From Ascaphus truei (Eukaryota > Chordata > Amphibia > Anura > Ascaphidae), in the NCBI GenBank assembly GCA_036426205.1, contig CM071568.1, forward strand, positions 214,935,245 through 214,999,244: a DNA stretch of 64,000 nucleotides, in the 5' to 3' direction. A model generated the notes under the pieces. It saw only the letters and a list, made by a program, of their open reading frames with translations, was not told where the DNA came from and did not search any database. Each line of letters begins with the position of its first letter. Within the stretch, counting starts at the first letter, position 1. Shown piece after piece: positions 34,338-45,069 of the stretch. A program made the translations under genes and the position numbers.

Positions 34338-34593
34338 TGAGGGTCGGGCTGCCAGGCAGGGGGATCGGGCAGCCAGCGGGGGGGTCGGGCAGCCAGGCGG
34401 GGGGGTCGGGCAGCCAGCCGGGGGGGTCGGGCAGGAAGGCGGGGTGTCGGCAGCCAGACGGAGTGTCGGCAGCCAGGCGGGGGGTTCGGACAGCCAATCG
34501 GGGGGGTCGGGCAACCGGACAGGCAGGCGGGAGGTCGAGCAGACATGTGCGGGGGTCGGGCAGCCAGGCGGGAGGTCGGGCAGTGCGGGGGAA
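34338..34593 (+). repeat. G-rich ~22-bp minisatellite, copy 2
   Basis: About 11 units of 'gggtcgggcagccaggcggg' with runs of up to seven G. It could form G-quadruplexes on the plus strand. Confidence 0.9.
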
Positions 34594-35109
34594 TTGGGAG
34601 CCAACAGAGGAAAGCCGCACGGCTGCACCAACCTCCCCATGAGAAACGTGGCCGGACGGGGAACTTTGCCAAAACCCTCCCGGCCCCCCGCGTGCGCGTG
34701 CGCATGCGCATGCGCAGGCGCAGGCGCAGGCTGCAGCCATGGTGGCGGGAGTTAAAGCTGCCAGCCTGCTTCCCCGCTCCCATTACCTGCACGTGTGCCA
34801 AAGGAGCGTGGGATGGAGGGGAAGCGCCTGCGCAGCAGCCGCGGGACCCCCCCAGCCTACCTCCCACTCCGGGCAGCAAGCGGGGATCGGGGGCAGGGGG
34901 GGTTCGGGCTGACCCAGAGCTGCCAGAAAGGCCCCCTTCCCCGCGGCCCACCAATCAGGGAGGGGAATTATTTATTAAAAAAATAAAAATAAAAAATTGG
35001 CGCGAGCAGGGGAATTCATAGAGCCGCAGCACAGCTCACCAGCGGCCTAAATCCACTCGCCACGGGCGTGTGGTTATAACTATTTGTCGAACACTATATA
35101 AATAAATAG

Positions 35110-35455
35110 GTTTGCAGCCCTGCCTTTCACCATTATCACCCATTTTACAGTGCTTCCACTGCAACAAGGGATTCTGGGAAGTGACATGCAAATGAGCACA
35201 CAGTGCCACCTTTTGCTTCAAAAGCATATAACACGGTCCCCTTAAGCGTATGCTTGCTGCATTTCACAGCTTTTGAACACAGCCTGGGTTAAGATGCATA
35301 GCCAGTAAACCTAAACACACACACCCACCCACACATACATAACTGCTTCAACCTTAATGGGTCTCCTCAGTGTGAGGTTGGTTATACTGGCTTTGCAAAA
35401 TGAAGCAGGGATAGGTTTCTCCATACTTAGTTAAGTTATGGTGGGTAAAGAAAGT
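35110..35455 (-). mobile_element. Retrozyme-like repeat, copy 3 (inverted)
   Basis: Same family as 20531-20945 and 28265-28605. The minus-strand core has CTGAGGA (35370-35364), GACC/GGTT stem II and GAAGC for GAAAC. Downstream 'tgtgtgggtggg' is retained after a short insertion, so here the hammerhead region is internal rather than split between the unit ends. Confidence 0.7.
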
Positions 35456-35892
35456 GACAAACTAATCATAAAAAAGGCTCCCTGTGTATTAATGGGAGAA
35501 AACACATTTATGGCAGCATACAGATATATAATATAATTGAAAAGACTATCACTTCCTTGGCCATAAATTGCAAAAAAAACTCTCTCACTATAATGGTTTA
35601 ACCACAAATGACCATGGGAGACAGTACTAGTTCCAAGTAAATGTAAATCAGCAGTCTACTTGCTGTAAGCTTTATAGAAGTAAGACATTAGGTATTTCAT
35701 ACAGATGGTAAGAAATCAGCATAGAAAAGGTGTCCCACAGAGTCCAACTGTGCAAATTATCAGGTAGACTCAAATAACATTTGCTGCGTAAACAAGTCGA
35801 TGAACATGGCAGAAAAAATATTATATCATACAAATGAGGAGATAAATATGTGGTTCTCCAAGGGGAGAATATGAGGGTGTCCAACAGATAGA

Positions 35893-35938
35893 CACCACTC
35901 CTACGCGTTTCCAAAAGCATCTTCTTCTGGGAGTGGTG
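35893..35938 (-). ncRNA. Hammerhead-like motif with perfect 9-bp stem I (core mutated)
   Basis: On the minus strand CACCACTCC (35938-35930) pairs perfectly with GGAGTGGTG (35901-35893). Between them lie CAGAAGA (35929-35923; U4 changed to A), a poor stem II, GAAAC (35911-35907), GC and GUA (35904-35902). The layout equals the motif at 21525-21566. The U4 change should abolish cleavage. Confidence 0.5.
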
Positions 35939-36065
35939 ACACATGAGTGTAAGATAGCCCTATTTAAAGCATTTTGTTAGCGCCAAAAAAAGCCCCATTT
36001 CTTAATTACTTTATTGACTGCAGCTTCCCTGTACTGCCGATCGCATCTGATTGCCTCGGCACTAA

Positions 36066-36110
36066 TGACGTCATCGTGTATCATACATGAGGACGCGTCA
36101 CCATGGCAAC
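36066..36110. promoter_or_regulatory. CRE and X-box-like cluster
   Basis: TGACGTCA (36066-36073) is followed by GTCACCATGGCAAC (36097-36110), which fits the RFX X-box GTNRCC-N2-RGYAAC. Both sit in CpG-bearing sequence about 130 bp from a hammerhead-like motif, perhaps in a Penelope-type terminal repeat. Binding is inferred from sequence only. Confidence 0.35.
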
Positions 36111-36601
36111 CCGTTTTTTCTATTTTCTGAAGTTGTGCTGTAAAAATTGCTTCTTACTGACAACTCCTCTTTCATCAACAGGTAATTTCTGCTCCACATT
36201 GAATCACAGCAAAGAGTTCTGCTGTTCAGACATAACAAAGGTAGAGACAAAATCCCTGTGTTGTGTGTTGTAATCAATGTTCTCTGAATTTCCTGTCACG
36301 ATGGGTCACCATATTGACCATTCCTTCATGCAAAGATTGTTGGTAGCTGCAACATTAATCCGAATGAATAATATCTTCAAAATTGACTCAATGGCAGAGA
36401 CATCAGTAGGAGGTCAAGAAGTCTTGTATATAGAAAAATGAGGGGTCAGATCCTGTTGAGGCTTGACATTATACAAATAAACAAAAGAAGGCAAAGAACA
36501 TAGATAAGAAAACGTAGGTATAAAATTGTAGAAACAGAAGACAAAATAATTCAAATCTATCTATCTATCGATAGATATAGTCAATAAAGAATATCACTTG
36601 T

Positions 36602-36880
36602 GAGCACACTCACATGTCTTAGACAGGTATGCAACCCTGCCTTTCAACCATTATCACCTAGCATACAGTACCCCTACTGCAGCAAGGGATTCTGGGAAAT
36701 GACAAGGAAATGAGCACACAAGTGTCAAGGATTTTTCCAGGCAAAAGGACACATTGTGTGCTCATTTCCTTGTCATTTCCCAGAATCCCTTGCTGCAGTA
36801 GGGGTACTGTATGCTAGGTGATAATGGTTGAAAGGCAGGGTTGCATACCTTTTATCCTAGCTACACTTGTGAGTGTGCTT
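36602..36880. repeat. ~280-bp palindrome of retrozyme-related sequence
   Basis: Bases 36628-36740 are almost exactly reverse-complemented at 36749-36850 ('cctttcaaccattatcacct', 'gggattctgggaaatgacaa'), with weaker pairing out to 'gagcacactcaca'/'tgtgagtgtgct'. The arms are diverged versions of the family at 20531, 28265 and 35110. The hammerhead part is absent. Confidence 0.9.
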
Positions 36881-37379
36881 TTTTAAAATCATGATTGTTG
36901 AGAATACATTTTGCACAGAATTACGCTATGTGGCACGCGCCTCTCTTCTTCTCTTTCTGTTAGATTCATTCCGGGTGTGGTTCATCCTTTGGCTGCGGAG
37001 AAGTCACGGCATTGGATTTATATGAGATTTAATTATATGTTTTTTGTCATGGACATTTATGTGGACATTTCAAATAATATTATATTCTGCGATTAGATTC
37101 TTGCGTTTTTTTTAAACTGTTACTAACAGTCATTAATGTTATTATTATTTTCATTTTTTTATCTTGTTCTAAGCACTATCTCTATTGCATTTTGGGTGCA
37201 AGGAAACTGTAGCAAAACGGAACATGACAGTGGCTCCATCACAGCTTCCCCACACCCAAAATCCCAGTAAACAGTCTGCCCTGAAGACATTAACACAGCG
37301 GGGGTCCCTGCTTCTAAATGGTACTCCCGCTGCTTTAATCCTACCAGATCAGAGAGAATCAGTCCCTCTATCTGTGAAA

Positions 37380-39060
37380 GAGATACCGCCTGTACCTCAG
37401 GAAGTAGGGGTCCCCGGACCTGAAAGTAATGCGGTTCAGCTCTGGAGATACCCTGCTTCAAACTTATGTACTAGAAAAAAAAGTGTTTGTGGGCCGAGTA
37501 CGCATATTTTAAGTGAAACTTCTTTGTCTTTTGTCACTGTTTTGTCCCAGAAATTGTATTTGTGATGTTTTTATTTAAAATCCAAACACAATTTCAGTGA
37601 GAAAATGCAAAGAAGTTTGACTTAGAACACGCGTGCTCTGCGCCTGTGCGCCGAGCTTGGCCACCAATGCGCATGTGTGGCAAGCCCGACCGCTACTGTG
37701 CATGTACACTGAGCTCGGCCGCCACTGCGCATGTGCTGCAAGTCCGGCCGCCACATCACATCGCTGGCTCCAACCACCGTGTGCACTGAAATTGAAGGGA
37801 AGCGCTTTGAGGTGTGCGAATGCCCGGGTGTGGCGCGCGCACGGACATCACTTTCGTCATGGAATTTTCTAAAACACAAGGGACTATTCCTATCAAAACA
37901 CTGTAAGGTGCCAGCAAAAAAGTTTCACCTCAATAATAATATAAACAGTGCAATCTGTGCAGGGAAACACAGAGAGAGGGATCACTTTTCTTTGCGCAGC
38001 AATTGCAGACTAGTGGCTGCTTGGTAGGATTAATGCAGTGGGATTCCCATTCAGAAGCAGCGACCCCCGCTTCATTAATTCTTCTGGAAAATTACCCCTG
38101 CGCTGGGCCATGATTGTGCTTCACTGTGATCATGGTTGCACTTGGGCAAGTGACACACAGGGGGAATGTGTTTCTTTTAATTATTATTTTTAGTACACAT
38201 TAATTTCAGGTAAGGGACCTCCTGCTTTCTGAGGTTCAGGCCCCAGTATGGGATGTCAGTTTCTCCTGCAAGTTTAAATGTCCCAGTCCCGTTGGCCGTG
38301 CCGCAGAACATTTACACTTGTAGGAGATACCGACCATACTGCAGCCTGTACCTCAGGAAGTAGGGGTCCCCGGACCTGAAAGTAATGCGGTTCAGCTCTG
38401 GGGACTACAATCTTATGCAAAACTTCTTTGTCTTTTGTCACTGTTTTGTCACAGATATTGTATTTTTGATGGTGATGTTTTTATTTAAAATCCAAACACA
38501 ATTTCAGTGAGAAAATGCAAAGAAGTTTGACTTAGAATGCGTGTGCTCGGCACCCCCACACTCGCCCCTCCCCCCCCCCCGTTTTAGCTATTTGAACGTC
38601 TATATTTATACTAACTGTGAATTCCTCCTGACTGTGTGTGTGAGTGACTGTGTGTGGGTGTGTGTGTGACAGTGTGATTGTGTGTGTGGGTGTGTGTGAC
38701 AGTGTGATAGTGTGTAGGTGTGTGTGACAGTATGATAGTGTGTGTGACTGTGTGTGTGTGGGGGGGGGGATTTTTTTTAAGTCTGAGCAAATACGTTTCC
38801 CTTCAATAATAATAAAATAACGATCTGCTATAAGATCTGTGCAGGTCAACACAGAGAGAGGGACCACTTTTCTTTGAGCAGCAATTACAGACTGGTGGCT
38901 ACCTGGTAGTATTAACGCAGTGGGAGTCCCATTCAGAAGCAGGGACCCCCGCTGCATTAATCCTTCTGGAAAATTAAACCTGCGCCGGCCCGTGATTGTG
39001 CTTTGCTGCGATCACGGCTGCACTTGGGCAAGTGACACACAGGGGGAACGTGTATCATGC
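37380..39060. repeat. Tandemly duplicated ~0.8-kb repeat
   Basis: Block 'cctgtacctcaggaagtagg' to 'aagaagtttgacttagaa' occurs at 37388-37640 and 38340-38540. Block 'ctgtgcagg' to 'gtgacacacaggggga' occurs at 37945-38170 and 38838-39050. The order is the same, so the unit was duplicated head to tail with an indel between blocks. Related fragments lie at 37270-37350 (inverted), 41290-41400 and 45240-45300. Non-coding, probably a dispersed DNA element. Confidence 0.8.
38569..38770. repeat. Poly-C and (TG)n microsatellite
   Basis: A C-run at about 38570-38580 precedes 'gtgtgtgagtgactgtgtgt' repeats to 38770. Confidence 0.9.
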
Positions 39061-39289
39061 CACATCTATATTATCCACCACTTTATTAACTACAAGACCA
39101 CTAGAGTAATCTATATTGCCACTAGTAAGGGTGGATGCAAATATGTATGCAAAAAACAACCAACAACTACACAGATAAACATTGGAATACATACTGGAAT
39201 TCATACTGAAGTGTCAATTAGAAACAAACAAGATACTCCAATCTCTAGACACATAAATGAGATACTGTACACAATGAATTAGGAAGGGA

Positions 39290-41700
39290 GACTGGGACAA
39301 TACACTGTTTAAAATGAAACAGTGACATTTTTCGCAAAAATGCAAATTGCCTGGAATGTTGTCACTCTTTGTGAGATTTTTCTGAAAATGGCAGGCAATA
39401 AAGCGTCATGTGACCAGAATTTAGGATTGTTTAACTTGCACAATGACTTTTAATGCGCAGCTATTTTTTCAACAAGCTTTGCCAAAGGTCCCAGGTGACT
39501 ATAGAAATGTTGATTCTTCTAGTAAAATTTGTTTAAACTACTTAAGAGTACTATGATTACCATGCCTGTTGCTAATATTTATGCGTGTGTTTGTATTTGT
39601 GTTTGTGTAAAAAGGGGGGTAATACCAGCGCTTTTCCAAATAATACTGAAAGCGATTAAAGTGTATAACAATAAAAAGTGAAAAAATTTTGATATTCATA
39701 TAATTGAATATATAAAAAACACTTGAAATCTAGTAGAAACATATAAAAGTGAATAGAGCACAAAAAGTCTAAAATGTTGAGTCCACAATTCAATGAGAGA
39801 TAAATGAAGGAATTATGAAGAAAAAAATTAAATGGAGTCAAGGGGGCTGCTTCTCCAAGGATGCGCCAAATCAAGAAGATTTTTTTTAAATAAACGCATT
39901 CTCCATAGTGTGATATAGAACAAAAATATTTAATTGATACAAGTAGAGTTACACAAATGCTAACTCACAAGGTATCAGATTTAAAATTGCATGGTATATG
40001 TAACTGGCAATGAATTATACCGGACATCAATCCTTTTTGGAAAGGTGTGGGATACCATAAATCATTAGGGGCAGAAAGTGAATCAAATCCTTAGCACCAT
40101 GCACATAAATCCAGATGATATATGGAACAAAGGATTACCACCCAAATGAAAGTCCAAAATGAGCTGAAAGCTCAAAGTACTTGCCACTAATGCCAATATG
40201 GGAAAGGAGTAGAGCTCCGGGGTGACAGTGACAGACAATGAAATGTGGAAGTCCACAAGCACCACGTATATGTGCAAAAGAGTGTAAAATGTATTAACAA
40301 AGAGCAGTGTTTCAGTCCCCGCGATGTTAACTTTCAGGGACTGAAATCTCGGTCCTTATTAATAACTTTTACAGTATTTTGCAAATTGTCAGTATTTACT
40401 ATTAATTTATATAACTCTATCTATAAATATAGTGTAGCTATATAATTACTCTAGCTGTATATAATTACAGTATTTATATACATACAGTAAGTATATACAT
40501 ATATTTATTTCATTTGTACTATACATGTTAATTACTTCATTATTTGGTGTCTGATTAATAAAATACTCTCTGGTGATATGAATAAAACTATTTTTATTTA
40601 ACACGTTAAGTCTCTTTATCACTTTAAAGACCACTGATGGAGATTAACGTTTTCTCTGCTCGTGTAATTCTACAGGCTATTTATCTTGTACTGATTTCAG
40701 AGAAAGGTATTTATTGCTCCTCCAGAGATAATGCTCTTAATCGATGACTGTTTAAATGAATGATCACAATAAGGCTGTACTGACCCTGTTATGTTACAAA
40801 GAAACATTGTAATGGAAGTAAAACTATATAATATTATAGACAAATGTCTGTAACAATGCTACACTGTGAGCTAAATGGGTAATTCTGAAAAAGCATAAGC
40901 TAACTGAAATGACAAAAATAGTAAAAAAAATCATAGTTCAAAATATCACTAAAGAATTGTTTTAGAGAAATTAACTTGATAGAATATAAACTAATATTTC
41001 CTAACATTTGTTTATCAATGTTTTGATGTCCCAGACACATTTCCCCAAATCATCCCTGTAGCAAAGATGTACAGATGTAGTGTCATTTACTGCCTCCATT
41101 GCCGTGAACAAACAGGCTGCAATTTGCGTCAGGCAGCAGCGTCCGAAAGCAGTATATTTTGTGACACAAGGATTAAAGAGGTTTTATTTTTTATTTTTAT
41201 GATTCGCCTTGGGCTATACAGTCTTTGTGCATAGGCATCTCAGAGAGAAGCTGTCTCTCTGTCTCCATGAGCAGATTGTCTGTTTAAGGACTGGGACTCC
41301 TCTGCGCAGCTATTACAGATGTGTAGCTGACCAGTAGAATTAATTCAGCAGTGGTCACATTTAGAAGCAGGGACAACCACTGAGTTAATCATCCTGCGTA
41401 GCTTACTATAGTATTCATGGCCCTGCCACAGTCTGGTGCGGCATTCTCACGCATCCACATATTCAATAAATGTTGTTACATCCATAAGTTGCATACATCC
41501 GTAAGATGCATGCTTCTGATTTCACATCTGTAGTTATTTTGTTTTACTTTTCATTTTGAGAAAACTTTATTTAACTGTTAGACTTCCTTATCAACATTCC
41601 TTGTACGACCTTATTACGTGCCAGGTAAGTCATAGACACTTGCTCATCATTTTCTAGAGACAGATCAGGCTGACTTCTTCAATGTTTCCAACATTTGATC
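39290..41700. other. AT-rich unclassified DNA
   Basis: No recognised coding domain or RNA. A stretch beginning at about 39610 ('ggggggtaataccagcgctt') may be a retroelement end, but I could not identify it. Confidence 0.4.
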
Positions 41701-41714
41701 ATCAGTCACACCAT

Positions 41715-41716
<2 letters not shown>

Positions 41717-41766
<50 letters not shown>
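41717..41766. repeat. (AT)n microsatellite
   Basis: About 50 bases of uninterrupted TA dinucleotides. Confidence 1.
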
Positions 41767-41769
<3 letters not shown>

Positions 41770-42646
41770 TATTTGGCCCTTGTTAGCATTTGAGTTTGAC
41801 ATGCTTTTTTTCTCCCTTTCTCCTTTATGTGCTGATGTCCATCCACTCATCTGCTGTTGGATCCAAGTGACTTTGGACTTTGATATTCATCTATTATGGA
41901 CTCCTAAGCAAGGACTTTATTGATACTTGTATTTTTGTATGTCACAATTTTATTGTTGTTTTATTATGTTTTGATGCACAGTTATATTAATTTTTCATTG
42001 GCGCCGTTAGGTAACAATCTTTTTCTTGTTCTTATCTGGCTAGGGTAGCCAGAGTTACCTTAATATATATGCAGCCTGCAATTATTTTCACATCACTATT
42101 TAGGTTTAGATGTGATTTGTTTCACTGTATTTTCCATATTTTTGTTAATATAGATCACTTAGAATAGCGCAGCACTACACTTTTTTCTTCTGTCCAGTTA
42201 TGTACACTACTGCGTAAATTTGCAAGTGTTTAAAACCCAGATAAAAACCAAGTCTACCACAGTGATCCATTGTGAATCGACATTGGTCCTTGAAGACGCT
42301 GAAGATGTTATCAAATGTAGGCGTTTCATAATAAAAAGCTCTAAAACACAGTGCTGTGGGCTTTTTTCTATATTGTTATCCCTGCACAATTGTTGAATTT
42401 ACACCATGTCAACTACAAACCTGACCTTAGTTATGCATTTTTTAATATTTTCTGCAATTAATGCATGAACAGATAAGAGGGTGACTTTATCAGAAATATA
42501 TGAATATTTCACTTCGAACTATGATTTTTTTCAAATTTTCACCAAAGGTTCATGGATGAAAGCATTCAGTAAGGCAAACCTTAACTAATGATGATTGCTT
42601 TTTTTGCACTGCCCCTCCTCCGGGAGATAGAAGAGGGTATTGGTCT

Positions 42647-42976
42647 GTGATCCCACTTTTTGACATTATGTTTGCTCGTGGCAACTACAAAAGGAGAAAG
42701 GTCGGGTTTAATCCATGTAAGATTCGTTTGTTCCGATCCAGCAATGTTCCAGCACCGGCTTACAATACCGGTCTGACCGTTAGTGAAATCCTAGTGAACC
42801 ACAATCTTTTCTACGTGGCACTTTCATATTACAGGCAAGATTTCCAGCCTGATTCCAGCAATGTACCAGCACTGGCTTACAATATTGATCCGACCATCCG
42901 TGAAAACCTGGTGAACCACAATCCATGCTACCTGGCCCCGCTAGATTACCAGCAAGATTTCCAGCCTGATTCCTAA
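42647..42976 (+). CDS. Unassigned ORF with two ~40-residue repeats
   Basis: A 109-codon plus frame. It contains two tandem copies (about 42737-42857 and 42858-42975) of a ~120-bp unit encoding SSNVPA(P/L)AYN, then (V/R)E(I/N)LVNHN, then QDFQPDS. Downstream, a CAG-rich stretch (42985-43025) and a non-repeat tail to 43126 follow after a stop. I do not recognise the family. The low-divergence coding repeat could be a fragment of a transposon-encoded protein or chance. Confidence 0.3.
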   Translation: MIPLFDIMFARGNYKRRKVGFNPCKIRLFRSSNVPAPAYNTGLTVSEILVNHNLFYVALSYYRQDFQPDSSNVPALAYNIDPTIRENLVNHNPCYLAPLDYQQDFQPDS

Positions 42977-43671
42977 CATTATTACCAGCTTCAGCAGCTT
43001 CAGCAGCTTTCACCACTTCAGCAGGCACCTGTCAACCATAATGCAGACTACAGAAGTGATCCCAGCTTGAACGCACAATACATCTTTGACATTGGCTCAT
43101 CTCCACACATTTGGCCCAGTGTATAATGAAGGTAAATACAGTATAATGTACTACAGTATACTATATCACACTATACAGTACAGTATTAAATTTAATTCCC
43201 AATGACAATACAGTAGTGTATGCCTGCCATATAGTATCAATGCTTGACATGACGCATGCGCAATACCGGAAATAATAGCACTTTATTTTTTCCGAAAAGA
43301 AACATTGAGCGTCAAAAGATACTGTAAGGAGGAAGTTCGATGGAACTCTAATATCTCTTTTTTAAAACGTTGCTTTTTTACTTTTATACAGTCAGTATTA
43401 CCAGATTCACGCTTTTAAAACTTTGCCACGCTATTCTTTTCGACAACACACTATAGTTGTAAGCTTTATACAAAACCTTATACAGTTTAATGCTATGTTT
43501 TCCTATTCAATTCATTTTTACATTGTTATCATCACAACTATTTTTTTTTATCAATGATGTTGCATTTTACAGTATAATTACAGTAGACTTGCATGTGTAA
43601 TTAATTCTGCTAAGAAACCACAAAAATAAGTATTAATAGCTTTAATGCTATACTTATTATTTATTCAATAC

Positions 43672-44640
43672 TTTCAACTTTTGCTAGGCTTTCTCTGCTT
43701 TTCATATGTTTATGGAAATATCTCAGACACACACCCATTGTGAGTGTTAACTCTTTATTACATTTTAAACAGTTCCAAGGATTCAAGGACGTACACACAT
43801 TAGACAAAGACAGACTAATTTAGTTGCAAAAGGCATTCAAGTCATTATCCTTAACTCCCCCCTCACAAAGCATAGCAAAAGGGCATTCAACTGCTTATCG
43901 ACACCTCCCTCAGAGCGATTCTTTATTTCTCAAGCTTTCATTTTTTCAGTTGAGCTAAAGTACTGTAGAGTCCTGTGACTGGTTTCACACGCATGTGCAC
44001 TGTTGATAAGTCCTTCATTGGGACTGCCAATGTGAATTTCAAGTCTGAAACAAACAACAACAAAAGGCATACCTTTTTTTTCTCGACAAGGGCTTAATAA
44101 ATGAGTGATTTTAAGAAAACATTATGTGAAGCGTTTTTTTAATATTTTATCCATTTTTACATTCTTAAAATCACTTACTTTTTATTTTTACTGTATACAT
44201 GTATGAGGTGGCATACTCTATTTTTTTTTAGGGGGGGTTATACTATTGAAAACATTCACCTTTTGCTAGGCTTGGTCTGATTTGCATACTATTTATGGAA
44301 ATATCTCAGACACACACCCATGGTATTTACAGTATGTACTGTAGTGAACCTTTATTGTAAAATTGTTCAAATGATGTCTTTCAACTACAGAGTATTATCC
44401 TGCACACTCGGACTGGAAAGGTTGCACCTTCCCCCTCACAAAGCATAGCAGAAGTGCATTCAACAGCTTATCGACACCTCCCCCAGAGCGATTCATTATA
44501 TCTCAAGCTTTGATTTTTGCCCGTTGAACTAAAGTACTGTAGAGTCCTGTGACCGGTTCCACACGCATACACACTGCTGATAAGTCCTTCATTGGGACTG
44601 CCAATGTGAATTTCAATTCTGAAACAAAAACAAATGCCTG
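43672..44640. repeat. ~385-bp direct repeat pair
   Basis: Bases 43672-44060 and 44255-44640 share 'aaatatctcagacacacacc', 'cctcacaaagcatagca', 'gcttatcgacacctccc' and 'gtccttcattgggactgcc'. Similarity is roughly 80 percent by eye, in direct orientation, offset ~582 bp. Non-coding. Confidence 0.85.
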
Positions 44641-44688
44641 CCATCGCCAACCGTCACCGCTTCCAAAATATTTGCCCGTTCTGACCCA

Positions 44689-45069
44689 TTGTCCACCGAT
44701 GCTCGTCTGGAAACCCCCAGCTTACCTGCTCCAGCACTTAGCCACACAGAGATTCATCCGCGTGACACCAGCACCCCTTGCATGCTGGATTTTTTCAGTG
44801 ATGTCGCTTTCACTGACAACTCAACAGAGCAATACAGGGACCAAATAGAGGCCAAGATTGATCCTCTTTTGGAGACCATAGAGAATATGGATAGGTGCAC
44901 GGGTGTTCATCTGGATAAAATTGAGAGGAACATCGCGGGGCTCTATTCTTTGCTTGGAGTCCCTGCCCCTGTATGTCCGATGCAGGAGCAGGAGGGTGGC
45001 CTGGAGGCGCCCTATTCTCCCATGGAGGAACTGCATCCCCCTCCCCCACCCCATGCACACTCTCAATAG
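44689..45069 (+). CDS. Unassigned 126-codon ORF, possible transposon accessory protein
   Basis: An acidic, Pro-rich ORF. The middle region (DQIEAKIDPLLETIENMD, then GVHLDKIERNIAGLYSLLG) looks amphipathic helical, as in the C-terminal parts of Myb/SANT-like accessory proteins of PIF/Harbinger transposons. That likeness is impressionistic. A block shared with the dispersed repeat at 37388 follows at 45235-45300, consistent with a mobile-element origin. No known catalytic motif. Confidence 0.3.
   Translation: MSTDARLETPSLPAPALSHTEIHPRDTSTPCMLDFFSDVAFTDNSTEQYRDQIEAKIDPLLETIENMDRCTGVHLDKIERNIAGLYSLLGVPAPVCPMQEQEGGLEAPYSPMEELHPPPPPHAHSQ

Larger units (their letters stand above)
32768..35660. repeat. 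Second copy of the 25.75-28.8 kb block
   Basis: Colinear with about 25750-28806: GA/CA repeats (32768-34260), G-rich minisatellite (34338-34593), CpG segment, 'tgtcgaacactatataaata' TIR end (about 35086-35105), the retrozyme-like repeat (35110-35455), and 'aatgaccatggga' near the end. Homopolymers are longer and cleaner than in copy 1. Matching stops at about 35660, after 'agtctact'. Confidence 0.9.

Noticed and set aside
42270..42340. Hammerhead on the plus strand (gctgaagatgttatcaaat)
   Set aside because: Only CTGAAGA and a short ACGC/GCGT arm are present; GAAAC is lost and stem II is two pairs.
44549..44848. Overlapping 99-codon plus frame
   Set aside because: Alternative frame of the 44689-45069 ORF and of the non-coding direct repeat; no recognisable sequence.
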